Shown here piece after piece: positions 27,118-34,649 of a stretch of 64,000 nt of DNA. The first letter of the stretch is position 1. Every line of letters begins with the position of its first letter. Origin of the DNA: Actinacidiphila bryophytorum. Lineage in GTDB: Bacteria > Actinomycetota > Actinomycetes > Streptomycetales > Streptomycetaceae. The stretch spans positions 1 through 64,000 of the forward strand of contig NZ_JAFFIX010000006.1 in assembly GCF_016916835.1 (NCBI RefSeq), given 5' to 3'. The position numbers were made by a program, and so were the translations under genes. A model generated the notes under the pieces. The model was not told where the DNA came from. It did not search any database and worked only from the letters and a program-made list of their open reading frames with translations.

Positions 27118-27267
27118 GTGCCCACCGGTACCGCACTGAACGACCTGACCGTGTCCGACCCCGAGGAGCTGCAGGAGTTCCTGGAGCAGGTCAGCGCCGA
27201 GTCCGGCGGCGGGATCGTCGCCACGATGGAGTCGCTGACCACCACGATCATGACGTCCATCGAATGA
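27118..27267 (+). CDS. RiPP precursor peptide (49 residues)
   Basis: A short GTG-started gene tucked between tfuA and the exporter gene, with TGAGGAGAG before it and an ATGA overlap after it. The leader (about residues 1-32) is acidic and helix-prone (EELQEFLEQVSAESGGG at 16-32). The candidate core after the Gly-Gly-Gly is IVATMESLTTTIMTSIE: Thr/Ser rich, no Cys, no Trp. A double-glycine style cleavage after residue 31 or 32 is plausible. Conserved coupling with YcaO-TfuA makes backbone thioamidation the likely change. I do not recognise the core from any named RiPP class. Confidence 0.85.
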   Translation: MPTGTALNDLTVSDPEELQEFLEQVSAESGGGIVATMESLTTTIMTSIE

Positions 27268-28664
27268 GCACTCCCACCCTGTCCGCTCCGGTGGCGGAGG
27301 AGGGGCTGTTCTCCCCCCGCTACCGGGGCAGCAGTCTGGCCTTCGCCGGGGTGATGTTCCTGGTGGGCTTCGCCGCGCTGGCGCTGGTCACCACCATGCC
27401 GGTGGCGGTGCGCTCGCTCGACGGCCTCGGCCAGTACCCGCTGGCCTTCGGCAGCTTCGTGACGGCCGCCCTGTTCGGCAGCGTGCTGGCCGGCCGGCTC
27501 AACGACACCTACGGGCCGCGCCGCCCGCTGGCCGCGGGACTCGTGCTGTCGGTGGGCGCCCTGGTGGTGTGCGGTGCGGCGCACTCGGTCTGGGTGCTGA
27601 TCGCCGGGCGGTGCCTGGACGGGCTCGCCGGCAGCCTCGTCGTGGTCTCGGTGAACGTGACCGTGGCGCGTACGTACCCCTCCGGGCTCCGGCCGCGCGC
27701 GCTGTCGCTGATGAGCGTGTGCTGGATCGTGCCGTCGATGGCCGGTCCGCCCGTCGCGGGCGTGGTCGCCTCTGCGACGTCCTGGCGGTGGGTCTTCCTC
27801 GGCCTCGCGGTGCTCACCGCGGTCGTGGCCGCGGCCGCGGTCGTGCTGGCCAGGCACCGGATCGCCGACGCCGAGAACGATTCCGGAGAGGACGGCGCCG
27901 ACACCGACTGGCAGCGGGTGGGCCTGTCGGCGCTGCTCGCGCTGGGGGCGGGGCTGCTGGTCTACGCCGGCTCCGGCCTGCACCCGGCGCAGGTCGCCGC
28001 CGCCGTGGTCGGCCTGGTGCTGCTGGTGCCGACCGCGCCCCGGCTGCTGCCGCCCGGCGCGCTGCGGGCCGCGGCCGGGCTGCCCACGGTGGTGCTGCTC
28101 AGCGGCCTGTGCTCGGGGGTGTACTTCACCCTGGAGTCCTTCGTCCCGCTGCTGCTGATCAACCACCGGCACGTCCCCGTGTCCCTCGCTGGCACCGCCT
28201 TCACCGGCGCGACCATCGGCTGGGCCGGCGCCTCCTGGCTCCAGGGCCACGTCTGGTCGGCGGTGCCGCGGCACCGCCTGGCGGCCGTCGGGACGGCGAT
28301 GACCACCACCGCGACCGTGGTCGCCGCGCTCGGCGTGCCGCACGCGGCACCACGGCTGACCGCGGGCCTGGCCCTGGTGGTGGCGGGGGCGGGCATGGGC
28401 CTGGTCGCGCCCAGCCTGACCGTGCTGGCATTCGAGTACTGCCGCCCCGAGGAGCAGGGCCGCTACAGCGCGGCCCTGCAGGTGGCGCAGTCGCTGGGCC
28501 AGGTGCTGGTCATGGGCCTGGCCGGCGCGCTCTACGGCGCCGGCACCTCGGGCGGGCGGGCCGGCGGCGCCTTCGCCGCGGTCTTCGCCCTGCTCTTCGT
28601 CCTCGCCGCGGGCACGCGTCTGCTGGCACCGCGGACGACTCCCGCACGCACCGCAGCGCACTGA
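27264..28664 (+). CDS. MFS transporter, likely exporter of the cluster product
   Basis: Predicted protein of 466 residues with about 12-14 hydrophobic helices. MFS features include GRLNDTYGPRRPL between helices 2 and 3 and a helix-5-like PPVAGVVASATSWRW segment. The ATG overlaps the precursor stop (ATGA), so expression is coupled to the peptide. No ABC peptide exporter or peptidase gene is in the operon, so this is the only export candidate. Substrate assignment rests on position. Confidence 0.82.
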   Translation: MSTPTLSAPVAEEGLFSPRYRGSSLAFAGVMFLVGFAALALVTTMPVAVRSLDGLGQYPLAFGSFVTAALFGSVLAGRLNDTYGPRRPLAAGLVLSVGALVVCGAAHSVWVLIAGRCLDGLAGSLVVVSVNVTVARTYPSGLRPRALSLMSVCWIVPSMAGPPVAGVVASATSWRWVFLGLAVLTAVVAAAAVVLARHRIADAENDSGEDGADTDWQRVGLSALLALGAGLLVYAGSGLHPAQVAAAVVGLVLLVPTAPRLLPPGALRAAAGLPTVVLLSGLCSGVYFTLESFVPLLLINHRHVPVSLAGTAFTGATIGWAGASWLQGHVWSAVPRHRLAAVGTAMTTTATVVAALGVPHAAPRLTAGLALVVAGAGMGLVAPSLTVLAFEYCRPEEQGRYSAALQVAQSLGQVLVMGLAGALYGAGTSGGRAGGAFAAVFALLFVLAAGTRLLAPRTTPARTAAH

Positions 28665-28684
28665 ATTCCCCACGGAGGTTGACG

Positions 28685-29980
28685 ATGCACACCGACAGTT
28701 CACCCGTGCCCGGCGAGGGCACCGCTCGGCAGGGCCTGGTCGTCGTCGGCCTGGGGTACGTCGGGCTGCCCCTGGCCCGGGAGGCGAGCCTGGCAGGCCT
28801 TTCCGTCACCGGCCTGGACCGCGACCCGGACGTCGCCGCCGCCCTGATGGCCGGCCGCTCGCACATCGACGACATCAGCGACGCCCAGGTGGCGCGGATG
28901 CTCGCGGCGGGCTTCCGGGCCACCGCGGACGAAGAGGTGCTGGCGGGCGCCGGCACCGTGGTGATCTGCGTGCCCACCCCGCTGACCGCCGACGGCGGCC
29001 CCGACCTCGGGGCGGTACGCGCGGCGTCCGCCGCGGTGTCCCGGCACCTGCGCCCCGGGACGCTGGTGGTGCTGGAGTCCACCAGCTACCCGGGCACCAC
29101 CGAGGAGGTGGTCCTGCCGATCCTGGAGGAGTCGGGGCTCACCGCGGGCCGCGACTTCCGGCTCGCCTTCTCGCCCGAGCGGGTCGACCCGGGCAACGCC
29201 GTCTACGGCATCCGCAACACCCCCAAGGTGGTCGGCGGGCTCACCGCGGCCTGCACCGGCGCGGCCGCCGCCTTCTACGGCGCCTTCGTCGACAAGGTGG
29301 TCGAGGCGAAGGGCACCCGCGAGGCGGAGATGGCCAAGCTGCTGGAGAACACCTACCGGCATGTGAACATCGCCCTGGTCAACGAGATGGCGGTGTTCTG
29401 CCACGAGCTGGGCATCGACCTGTGGGACGCCATCGACTGCGCCGCCACCAAGCCCTTCGGCTTCCAGGCCTTCCGCCCAGGACCCGGCGTCGGCGGGCAC
29501 TGCATCCCGATCGACCCCAACTACCTGTCGTACAAGGTCCGCACCCTCGGCTACCCCTTCCGCTTCGTTGAGCTGGCGCAGGAGATCAACGCGCGCATGC
29601 CGCGGTATGTGGTCGAGCGCGCCCTGCACCTGCTCAACCGTGCGGGCAAGCCGCTGGAGGGCTCGCGCGTCCTGCTGCTCGGCGTGACCTACAAGGCGGA
29701 CATCGCCGACGAACGCGAGTCCCCGGCCCGCCGGGTCGCGGCGGGCCTGCGCCAACTGGGCGCCCAGGTGCGCTTCCACGACCCGCACGTCCGGCACTGG
29801 ACGGTGGACGGCACCGAAGTGCCGCGGGACGAGCCGGAGTCGGGGGCGGCGCAGGCGGACCTGACGGTCCTGCTGCAGGCGCACGCCGGCTACGACCTGG
29901 ACGCGATCGAGGCGGCGGCGGGGCTGCTGCTCGACACCCGGGGCAAGGTGCGGCCGCGCGCGGGCGTCGAGGCGCTGTGA
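28685..29980 (+). CDS. UDP-N-acetylglucosamine/UDP-sugar 6-dehydrogenase (WbpA/WecC type)
   Basis: Predicted protein of 431 residues; CGGAGG precedes the ATG. The NAD-binding motif GLGYVGLPLA is near residue 20. FSPERVDPGN is typical of the UDP-GlcNAc/UDP-ManNAc branch, and the catalytic Cys273 sits in GVGGHCIPIDPNY. Such enzymes oxidise C6 of the nucleotide sugar twice with NAD+, giving a uronate. In this operon it probably supplies a UDP-hexuronic acid for the SenB-like or GT-A enzyme. The next gene, an amidotransferase, could convert the uronate to an amide. Confidence 0.85.
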   Translation: MHTDSSPVPGEGTARQGLVVVGLGYVGLPLAREASLAGLSVTGLDRDPDVAAALMAGRSHIDDISDAQVARMLAAGFRATADEEVLAGAGTVVICVPTPLTADGGPDLGAVRAASAAVSRHLRPGTLVVLESTSYPGTTEEVVLPILEESGLTAGRDFRLAFSPERVDPGNAVYGIRNTPKVVGGLTAACTGAAAAFYGAFVDKVVEAKGTREAEMAKLLENTYRHVNIALVNEMAVFCHELGIDLWDAIDCAATKPFGFQAFRPGPGVGGHCIPIDPNYLSYKVRTLGYPFRFVELAQEINARMPRYVVERALHLLNRAGKPLEGSRVLLLGVTYKADIADERESPARRVAAGLRQLGAQVRFHDPHVRHWTVDGTEVPRDEPESGAAQADLTVLLQAHAGYDLDAIEAAAGLLLDTRGKVRPRAGVEAL

Positions 29981-30041
29981 GCGCCACCGACCTGCACCGC
30001 AGGAGTCACCGCAGGAGTTCGACCAGAGCCAGGAGGACGTG

Positions 30042-31856
30042 ATGTGTGGCATCGCCGGATGGGTCGACTACGCGGCCGATCTGACGCAGGACCGGGACAC
30101 GCTGCTGGCCATGGTGCGCACCATGGCGCCGCGCGGCCCCGACGACGAGGGGCTGTGGCTGTCGCCGCACGCGGCGCTCGGCCACCGCCGGCTGTCGGTG
30201 ATCGACCTCGAAGGCAGCCGGCAGCCGATGGCCGCGGCGGCCGGGGCCGAGTCCGCGGTCCTCACCTACAGCGGAGAGGTCTACAACTACCGGCAGCTGC
30301 GCGCCGAACTGCGCTCCGCAGGACAGGAGTTCAGCACCGCGGGCGACACCGAGGCGGTGCTGCGCAGCTTCCTGGCCAGGGGCGCGGACGCGGTCGCCGG
30401 GCTCGACGGGATCTTCGCCTTCGCGGTGTGGGACGTGCACCGCGAGGAACTCCTGCTGGTCCGCGACCGGATGGGCGTCAAACCGCTCTACTACTGCCCG
30501 ACGCCGACCGGTGTGGTCTTCGGCTCGGAACCCAAGGCGCTGCTCGCCCACCCGGCGGTCGGCCGCGAGGTCGACGGCGACGGTCTGCGCGACATCCTGT
30601 CGGTGGCCAAGAACCCCGGGCACGCGGTCTTCCGCGGCATGTACGAGGTGCCCCCCGGCTGCATGCTGCGGGTCGGCCGCGGCGGTTCCGTGCTGCACCG
30701 CTACTGGCAGCTGGAGGTCCGCGAGCACACCGACGACCTGCCGGCGACCGTGCAGCGGGTGCGCGGGCTGCTGGAGGACGTGGTCGCCGCGCAGCTGCGG
30801 GCCGACGTACCGCTGTGCACCCTGCTGTCCGGCGGCCTGGACTCCAGCACCCTCACCGCCTTCGCCGCGGCGGCCGCGGCAGCCGGCGGGGCCGACCCGG
30901 TGCGCTCCTTCGCGGTGCGCAGCGAGCCGTCCGCCAACGACGACCACGTCTACGCCCGGCTGCTGGCCGGCCACGTCGGCTCCCGGCACACCGAGGTGCT
31001 GGTCGACACCGCGGGCCTGCTCGATGCGGGGCTGCGGGCCGGCGTACTGTCCGCGTACGACCTGCCGCTGGCCAAGGGCGACGAACACGCCTCGCTGCTG
31101 CTGCTGTTCGAGAAGGTCAAGCAGCACTCCACGGTGGCGCTGTCCGGCGAGTGCGGCGACGAGGTCTTCGGCGGCTACCGCTGGCAGCGCAACCCCGACG
31201 CCGTGCACTCCGGCACCTTCCCCTGGGTCCACTCGGGCCGCCACCGGCACCGCGGGCTGGACGACCTGCTCGCCCCCGACCTGCTCAAGGGCCTGGACCT
31301 GGCCGCGTACGAGCAGGACAGCCACGCCTCCGCGGTCGCCGAGATCGACACCGGCTCCCTCGCCGACCCGGTCGAGGCCCGCTTCCGCGAGGTGACCTAC
31401 CTGGCGCTGACCCGGCACGCGCAGGTGCTCTTCGACCGCAAGGACCGGCTCAGCATGGCGCACGGCCTGGAGGTGCGGGTCCCCTTCGCGGCCCACGAGC
31501 TGGTCGAGTACACCTTCAACATCCCCTGGGCGCTGAAGAGTTTCGACGGCAGGGAGAAGAGCCTGCTGCGGGCGGCCGGCCGGGAGCTGCTGCCCGAGGC
31601 GGTCTCCGCGCGGGTCAAGACCCCCTACCCCTCGGTCGTGGACACCGGCTACGACGCAGGACTGCGCGCGCAGCTGGCCGCCGCGGTACGCGGCGGCACC
31701 GCGCCGCTGCTGCCCTACCTGGACGACGGCCTGGTACGCGACGTGCGCCGGCGCGGTGCCGACGCGCTGCCCGGCGAGCTGAGCCGGGCGGCACTGGAGA
31801 CGGTGCTGCAACTGGACTCCTGGCTCGCCGAGTACCGGGTGCGGGTGGCGCTGTGA
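30042..31856 (+). CDS. AsnB-like glutamine-dependent amidotransferase
   Basis: Predicted protein of 604 residues. ATG 30042 (MCGIAG) is used so that Cys2 becomes the N-terminal nucleophile; AGGAGG lies just ahead. The glutaminase half shows PRGPDDEG and RRLSVIDLEG, with YSGEVYNY in place of the common FNGEIYN. The synthetase half has the ATP pyrophosphatase loop LLSGGLDSSTL and SGECGDEVFGGY. It transfers glutamine-derived ammonia to a carboxylate through an adenylate. Free asparagine formation is one option. Pairing with the dehydrogenase suggests uronate amidation, as WbpS-type enzymes do in O-antigen pathways. Confidence 0.82.
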   Translation: MCGIAGWVDYAADLTQDRDTLLAMVRTMAPRGPDDEGLWLSPHAALGHRRLSVIDLEGSRQPMAAAAGAESAVLTYSGEVYNYRQLRAELRSAGQEFSTAGDTEAVLRSFLARGADAVAGLDGIFAFAVWDVHREELLLVRDRMGVKPLYYCPTPTGVVFGSEPKALLAHPAVGREVDGDGLRDILSVAKNPGHAVFRGMYEVPPGCMLRVGRGGSVLHRYWQLEVREHTDDLPATVQRVRGLLEDVVAAQLRADVPLCTLLSGGLDSSTLTAFAAAAAAAGGADPVRSFAVRSEPSANDDHVYARLLAGHVGSRHTEVLVDTAGLLDAGLRAGVLSAYDLPLAKGDEHASLLLLFEKVKQHSTVALSGECGDEVFGGYRWQRNPDAVHSGTFPWVHSGRHRHRGLDDLLAPDLLKGLDLAAYEQDSHASAVAEIDTGSLADPVEARFREVTYLALTRHAQVLFDRKDRLSMAHGLEVRVPFAAHELVEYTFNIPWALKSFDGREKSLLRAAGRELLPEAVSARVKTPYPSVVDTGYDAGLRAQLAAAVRGGTAPLLPYLDDGLVRDVRRRGADALPGELSRAALETVLQLDSWLAEYRVRVAL

Positions 31857-32578
31857 ACCGGCACCTGGAGTGGGAGGGCTGCTTCAACACCCGTGACCTG
31901 GGCGGTCTGCCCGCCGCCGGCGGCCGGTTCACCGCGCCGGGGGCGGTGGTCCGCACCGACGCGGTGGAAAGGCTCACCGAGAAGGGCTGGCTGCAGCTGT
32001 GGGAGTACGGCGTCCGCACGGTGGTCGACCTGCGCAATCCCGACGAGCACGGCGCGGACGCCGCGCCGCGCCCGCCGGGCCTGACGACCCTGGCGCTGCC
32101 GCTCGCACCGCCGCAGGACGGCGGTGCGCCCGCCGACCTGTGGAGCACCGGCATCCAGGGCACCCCGCTGCACTACCCGCAGCTGCTGGCGGAGTTCCCG
32201 CAGCGCACCGCCCGGGTGGTGCGGGCGGTGGCCCTGGCCGAGCCCGGCGGGATCGCCGTGCACTGCGTGGCCGGGCGGGACCGCACCGGGCTGGTCAGCC
32301 TGCTGCTGCTGGCGCTCGCCGGGGTGCCGGCCGCCGCCATCGCCGCCGACTACGAGCTGAGCGCGGAGCGGCTGCCCGGTCTCTTCGCGGCGGTCGGCGA
32401 ACCGGACCGGCAGGCCGAGCTGGAGGCGCCGCTGCGGCGGGCCGGAACCACCGCCGCAGCGGCCGTCGTCGCGGCGGTGACGTCGTTGGACCCGGTGGAG
32501 CACCTGCGCGCCGGGGGCCTGTCGGACGCCGAGATCCAGGCGGCGCGCACCCGGCTGACCACCGGCCGCCTGCCGTGA
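31853..32578 (+). CDS. Tyrosine/dual-specificity-type protein phosphatase family
   Basis: Predicted protein of 241 residues from the GTG that overlaps the amidotransferase stop (GTGA). The N-terminal NTRDLGGLPAAGG and VVDLRNPDE blocks, together with the CX5R active site HCVAGRDRTGL, place it in the bacterial Tyr_Phosphatase3/DSP family. Cys and Arg of the P-loop are intact. It could act on phosphoprotein, phosphosugar or a phosphorylated peptide intermediate. The sequence does not decide among these. It closes the RiPP operon and is followed at once by a terminator. Confidence 0.8.
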   Translation: MNRHLEWEGCFNTRDLGGLPAAGGRFTAPGAVVRTDAVERLTEKGWLQLWEYGVRTVVDLRNPDEHGADAAPRPPGLTTLALPLAPPQDGGAPADLWSTGIQGTPLHYPQLLAEFPQRTARVVRAVALAEPGGIAVHCVAGRDRTGLVSLLLLALAGVPAAAIAADYELSAERLPGLFAAVGEPDRQAELEAPLRRAGTTAAAAVVAAVTSLDPVEHLRAGGLSDAEIQAARTRLTTGRLP

Positions 32579-32584
32579 ACGGCG

Positions 32585-32615
32585 GACGGCGCGGCCCCGT
32601 GGAGGCCGCGCCGTC
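32585..32615 (+). terminator. Hairpin terminator at the end of the RiPP operon
   Basis: GACGGCGCGGCC pairs perfectly (12 bp) with GGCCGCGCCGTC around a 7-base loop, starting 7 bases after the phosphatase stop. No U-tract follows, as is common in actinobacteria. It separates the operon from the AT-rich region leading to the response regulator gene. Confidence 0.7.
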
Positions 32616-33064
32616 GGTGTGCGGGAATGCCTGCGGCCGGACACGGCTGCGGAAGTGCGGCGGACGTGCTCGCGAAGTGCGACATGTGCAGCTCTCCTGT
32701 CGAATGAGTCGCCGGGAGCTGCCAGCAGAGCACGGTCTCGGACCCTCGCCCCCGTAGGTCCGCGCGGCAATATACAGACATCCGAGTTCGCATCACAAGT
32801 GGCCCTGCGTCGATCTTGGAATGGTTTCAACAGAGCTATAGCAAAGCAGCAGAAGGGATATTTCCGAGCATTCCGCTGGATTCGGAGTCCCGCAATCCGC
32901 TTTCGTATACGACCATGGCGGCGGCCGGCCCCGCGCGCGGGCAACACGCCCGGGCAACCTCAATTCCATTGACAATCCGACAAGTATGTGTTTGTTATTT
33001 TGAGCGCACCGCAAACTTTTATCGGCCTGCCATACCGTGACCATGACCCCGCCTGGAGGATCAC
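32616..33064 (+). promoter_or_regulatory. AT-rich intergenic region with candidate promoter for the response regulator
   Basis: No gene is seen in this stretch of about 450 bp. From about 32760 it is clearly richer in A+T than anything nearby. A candidate sigma-70-type promoter has TTGACA at 32969-32974 and TTGTTA at 32992-32997 with 17-bp spacing, about 68 bp before the start codon. CTGGAGG (about 33053-33059) is the ribosome-binding site of the regulator gene. No small precursor-like frame could be supported. Confidence 0.5.
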
Positions 33065-33790
33065 ATGACCACGCAGGTTGCACCCGCCCTGGGTCCGGCG
33101 GACGCCCCGGACGGACGACACCGGGCCACCCTGCGATTACTGGTGGTCGAAAGTGACGCCAGGGCGAGCGACGCGCTGCTCAGGGGCCTGATCCGGCAGG
33201 GGTACGCCGCCCACGCGGTCTCCAGCGGCGCGGAGGCGCTGCGGGCGCACTTCGACGCCGACATGGTCCTGCTCGACCTCGACCTCCCCGACCTGGACGG
33301 CCTTGAGGTGTGCCGGCGGATCCGCGCCGCGGCCAACACCCCCGTCATCGCGGTGACCGCCCGCGACTCCGAGTTCGACCGGGTGCTCGGCCTGCAGGCC
33401 GGCTCCGACGACTACATCGTCAAGCCGTACGGGTTCCGCGAGCTGCTGGCCCGGATCGAGGCGGTGATGCGGCGCGTGCGGCCGCAGCCGCTGCCCGTGC
33501 AGACCATCGAGCACGGCCCGCTGCACATCGAACCCGCCGCCCGCAGGGCCACCCTGGCCGGCGAGCCGCTCGACCTGACCCGCAAGGAGTTCGACCTGCT
33601 CGTGCTGCTGGCGACGAAGATGCACTCGGTGGTGAGCCGGCAGCAGATCATGGCGCAGGTCTGGGAGGACCCCTGTTCGCCGCACGGCAGGACCGTCGAC
33701 ACGCATGTCAGCACACTACGCAGCAAACTCGGCTCGAACAGCTGGATCGTCACCGTCCGTGGCGTCGGTTTCCGACTCGGCCACGCCTAG
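33065..33790 (+). CDS. OmpR/PhoB-family response regulator with a TTA codon
   Basis: Predicted protein of 241 residues. The receiver domain (about 25-135) has the phospho-acceptor Asp in LLDLDLPDLDG and the conserved Lys in DDYIVKPYG. The first acidic pocket reads VVESD rather than the usual VVEDD. A winged-helix DNA-binding domain follows (RKEFDLLVLLATK, HVSTLRSKLG, VRGVGFRLG). Codon 25, at 33137-33139, is TTA, so translation should need the bldA tRNA. No sensor kinase gene is adjacent, so it is an orphan. Its place after the RiPP operon makes it the likely pathway regulator, which is inference. Confidence 0.88.
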   Translation: MTTQVAPALGPADAPDGRHRATLRLLVVESDARASDALLRGLIRQGYAAHAVSSGAEALRAHFDADMVLLDLDLPDLDGLEVCRRIRAAANTPVIAVTARDSEFDRVLGLQAGSDDYIVKPYGFRELLARIEAVMRRVRPQPLPVQTIEHGPLHIEPAARRATLAGEPLDLTRKEFDLLVLLATKMHSVVSRQQIMAQVWEDPCSPHGRTVDTHVSTLRSKLGSNSWIVTVRGVGFRLGHA

Positions 33791-33925
33791 CCCGCGGGCC
33801 GCGGGTCGCGTAAAAAACGTTCCTTTGTTGAAATCAATAATTTCCGGGTTCCCGGAATCCGATATCCGGACTTTACTCTGCCGATGCTCGTGCCGATGAA
33901 CCAGGGGAATTGCGTGACGCCTGCT

Positions 33926-34243
33926 TCACGCGATGGCGGCGATGTCTCCGTCGTCGAAGTAGATCGCCTGGTGCAGGCGGCCGCCCAGTGCCGTGGCAAA
34001 CCGGGCCAGCACTTCCTGACCGGAAATCTGGCCCCGCTCGATCTGCGAGACACGCCCCTTGGTGACGCCCATGCGGTCGGCCACATCCTGCTGCGTCAGC
34101 CCGCGGGCGCGACGCAGCTCGGCGAGGCGTCGCCCGGTGACCACCGCGAGCAGTTCCTCCTTGCCCGCCCGTACGGCGTCCTCGCCGCCGGCCCGTTCGA
34201 CGTGCTCGGCGCGGATGTCCTGCCAGCGCGTGAAGCCACTCAC
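33926..34243 (-). CDS. XRE-family antitoxin (HigA-like)
   Basis: Predicted protein of 105 residues from the GTG at 34243, which overlaps the toxin stop (GTGA) and has AGGAGC upstream. A Cro/C1-type helix-turn-helix spans LAELRRARGLTQQDVADRMGV with recognition helix TKGRVSQIERG (about residues 45-75). The C terminus is acidic (FDDGDIAAIA). In HigBA-type modules the antitoxin follows the toxin, binds it, and represses the promoter. The gap between it and the response regulator holds a GC hairpin followed by TAAAAAA near 33791-33817. Confidence 0.82.
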   Translation of the reverse strand: MSGFTRWQDIRAEHVERAGGEDAVRAGKEELLAVVTGRRLAELRRARGLTQQDVADRMGVTKGRVSQIERGQISGQEVLARFATALGGRLHQAIYFDDGDIAAIA

Positions 34244-34602
34244 GATCCCGCTCCTTCTGTCTTGGTTCGTTCCCTCACATACATCTCGTAGCGCTGCTCG
34301 GCCAGTGGAACGGCCTCTCGGTACCACTCGTTCCACTGGCCGGCCTTGTCCCCTGCCACCGGCAGGATGCTCGACCGCCAGGGGTCGAAGGCGAAGAGGA
34401 TACGCACACTGCCCGGGCGCAACTCTTTCAGATCGGCCATCACCGAGCCATGGATGGTGTCCACCAGCGGGCGCCCCAGACCCGGTCCGCCCTCGGCGAG
34501 TGCGTCCAGCGCCTGGACCACCCGGGCGTGCGCCGCGTCGTCAAGGCCGCCGATCCAGTCGCGCACCTCGTCGACAAGGTAGATGTCCCATTCGCCGCTC
34601 AC
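34240..34602 (-). CDS. RelE/ParE-superfamily toxin (HigB/Gp49-like)
   Basis: Predicted protein of 120 residues. Similarity to the phage Gp49-like/HigB toxin group starts at WDIYLVDEVRDWI and includes RPLVDTIHGSVMADLKELRPGSVRILFAFDP, the core beta-sheet of RelE-fold mRNA interferases. The GTG at 34602 is placed at the expected +1 of a TATACT promoter, so the message may be leaderless. A longer in-frame extension would read through the operator. Toxin-first order with a 4-bp overlap to the antitoxin is typical of HigBA. Confidence 0.8.
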   Translation of the reverse strand: MSGEWDIYLVDEVRDWIGGLDDAAHARVVQALDALAEGGPGLGRPLVDTIHGSVMADLKELRPGSVRILFAFDPWRSSILPVAGDKAGQWNEWYREAVPLAEQRYEMYVRERTKTEGAGS

Positions 34603-34627
34603 CTCCCAAGTATAGCAGGAGCTATAC
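34603..34627 (-). promoter_or_regulatory. Leaderless promoter and autoregulatory operator of the toxin-antitoxin pair
   Basis: On the minus strand TATACT (34614-34609) is a good -10 box and is followed by only six bases, TGGGAG, before the GTG start. Overlapping it is a perfect inverted repeat, GTATAGC-AGGA-GCTATAC (34610-34627). This is the expected place for XRE antitoxin binding. A second short palindrome, AGAAATTTCT, lies at 34631-34640. Confidence 0.65.
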
Positions 34628-34649
34628 CCAAGAAATTTCTGCTCCGCCG

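Larger units (their letters stand above)
22162..33790 (+). other. Putative glycosylated thioamide-type RiPP biosynthetic gene cluster
   Basis: Nine genes from 22162 to 32578 are read in one direction with start/stop overlaps or short gaps. They encode a GT-A/epimerase protein, a SenB-like glycosyltransferase, YcaO, TfuA, a 49-residue precursor, an MFS exporter, a UDP-GlcNAc-dehydrogenase-like enzyme, an AsnB-like amidotransferase and a CX5R phosphatase. A terminator hairpin and an AT-rich gap separate these from an OmpR-type regulator at 33065 that contains a TTA codon. YcaO plus TfuA is the known pairing for peptide thioamide formation. No lanthionine synthetase, radical SAM enzyme, ThiF partner or azoline dehydrogenase is present. 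Confidence 0.75.

Noticed and set aside
32616-33064. A second precursor peptide in the AT-rich gap
   Set aside because: Short frames on both strands lack ribosome-binding sites and leader-like composition.
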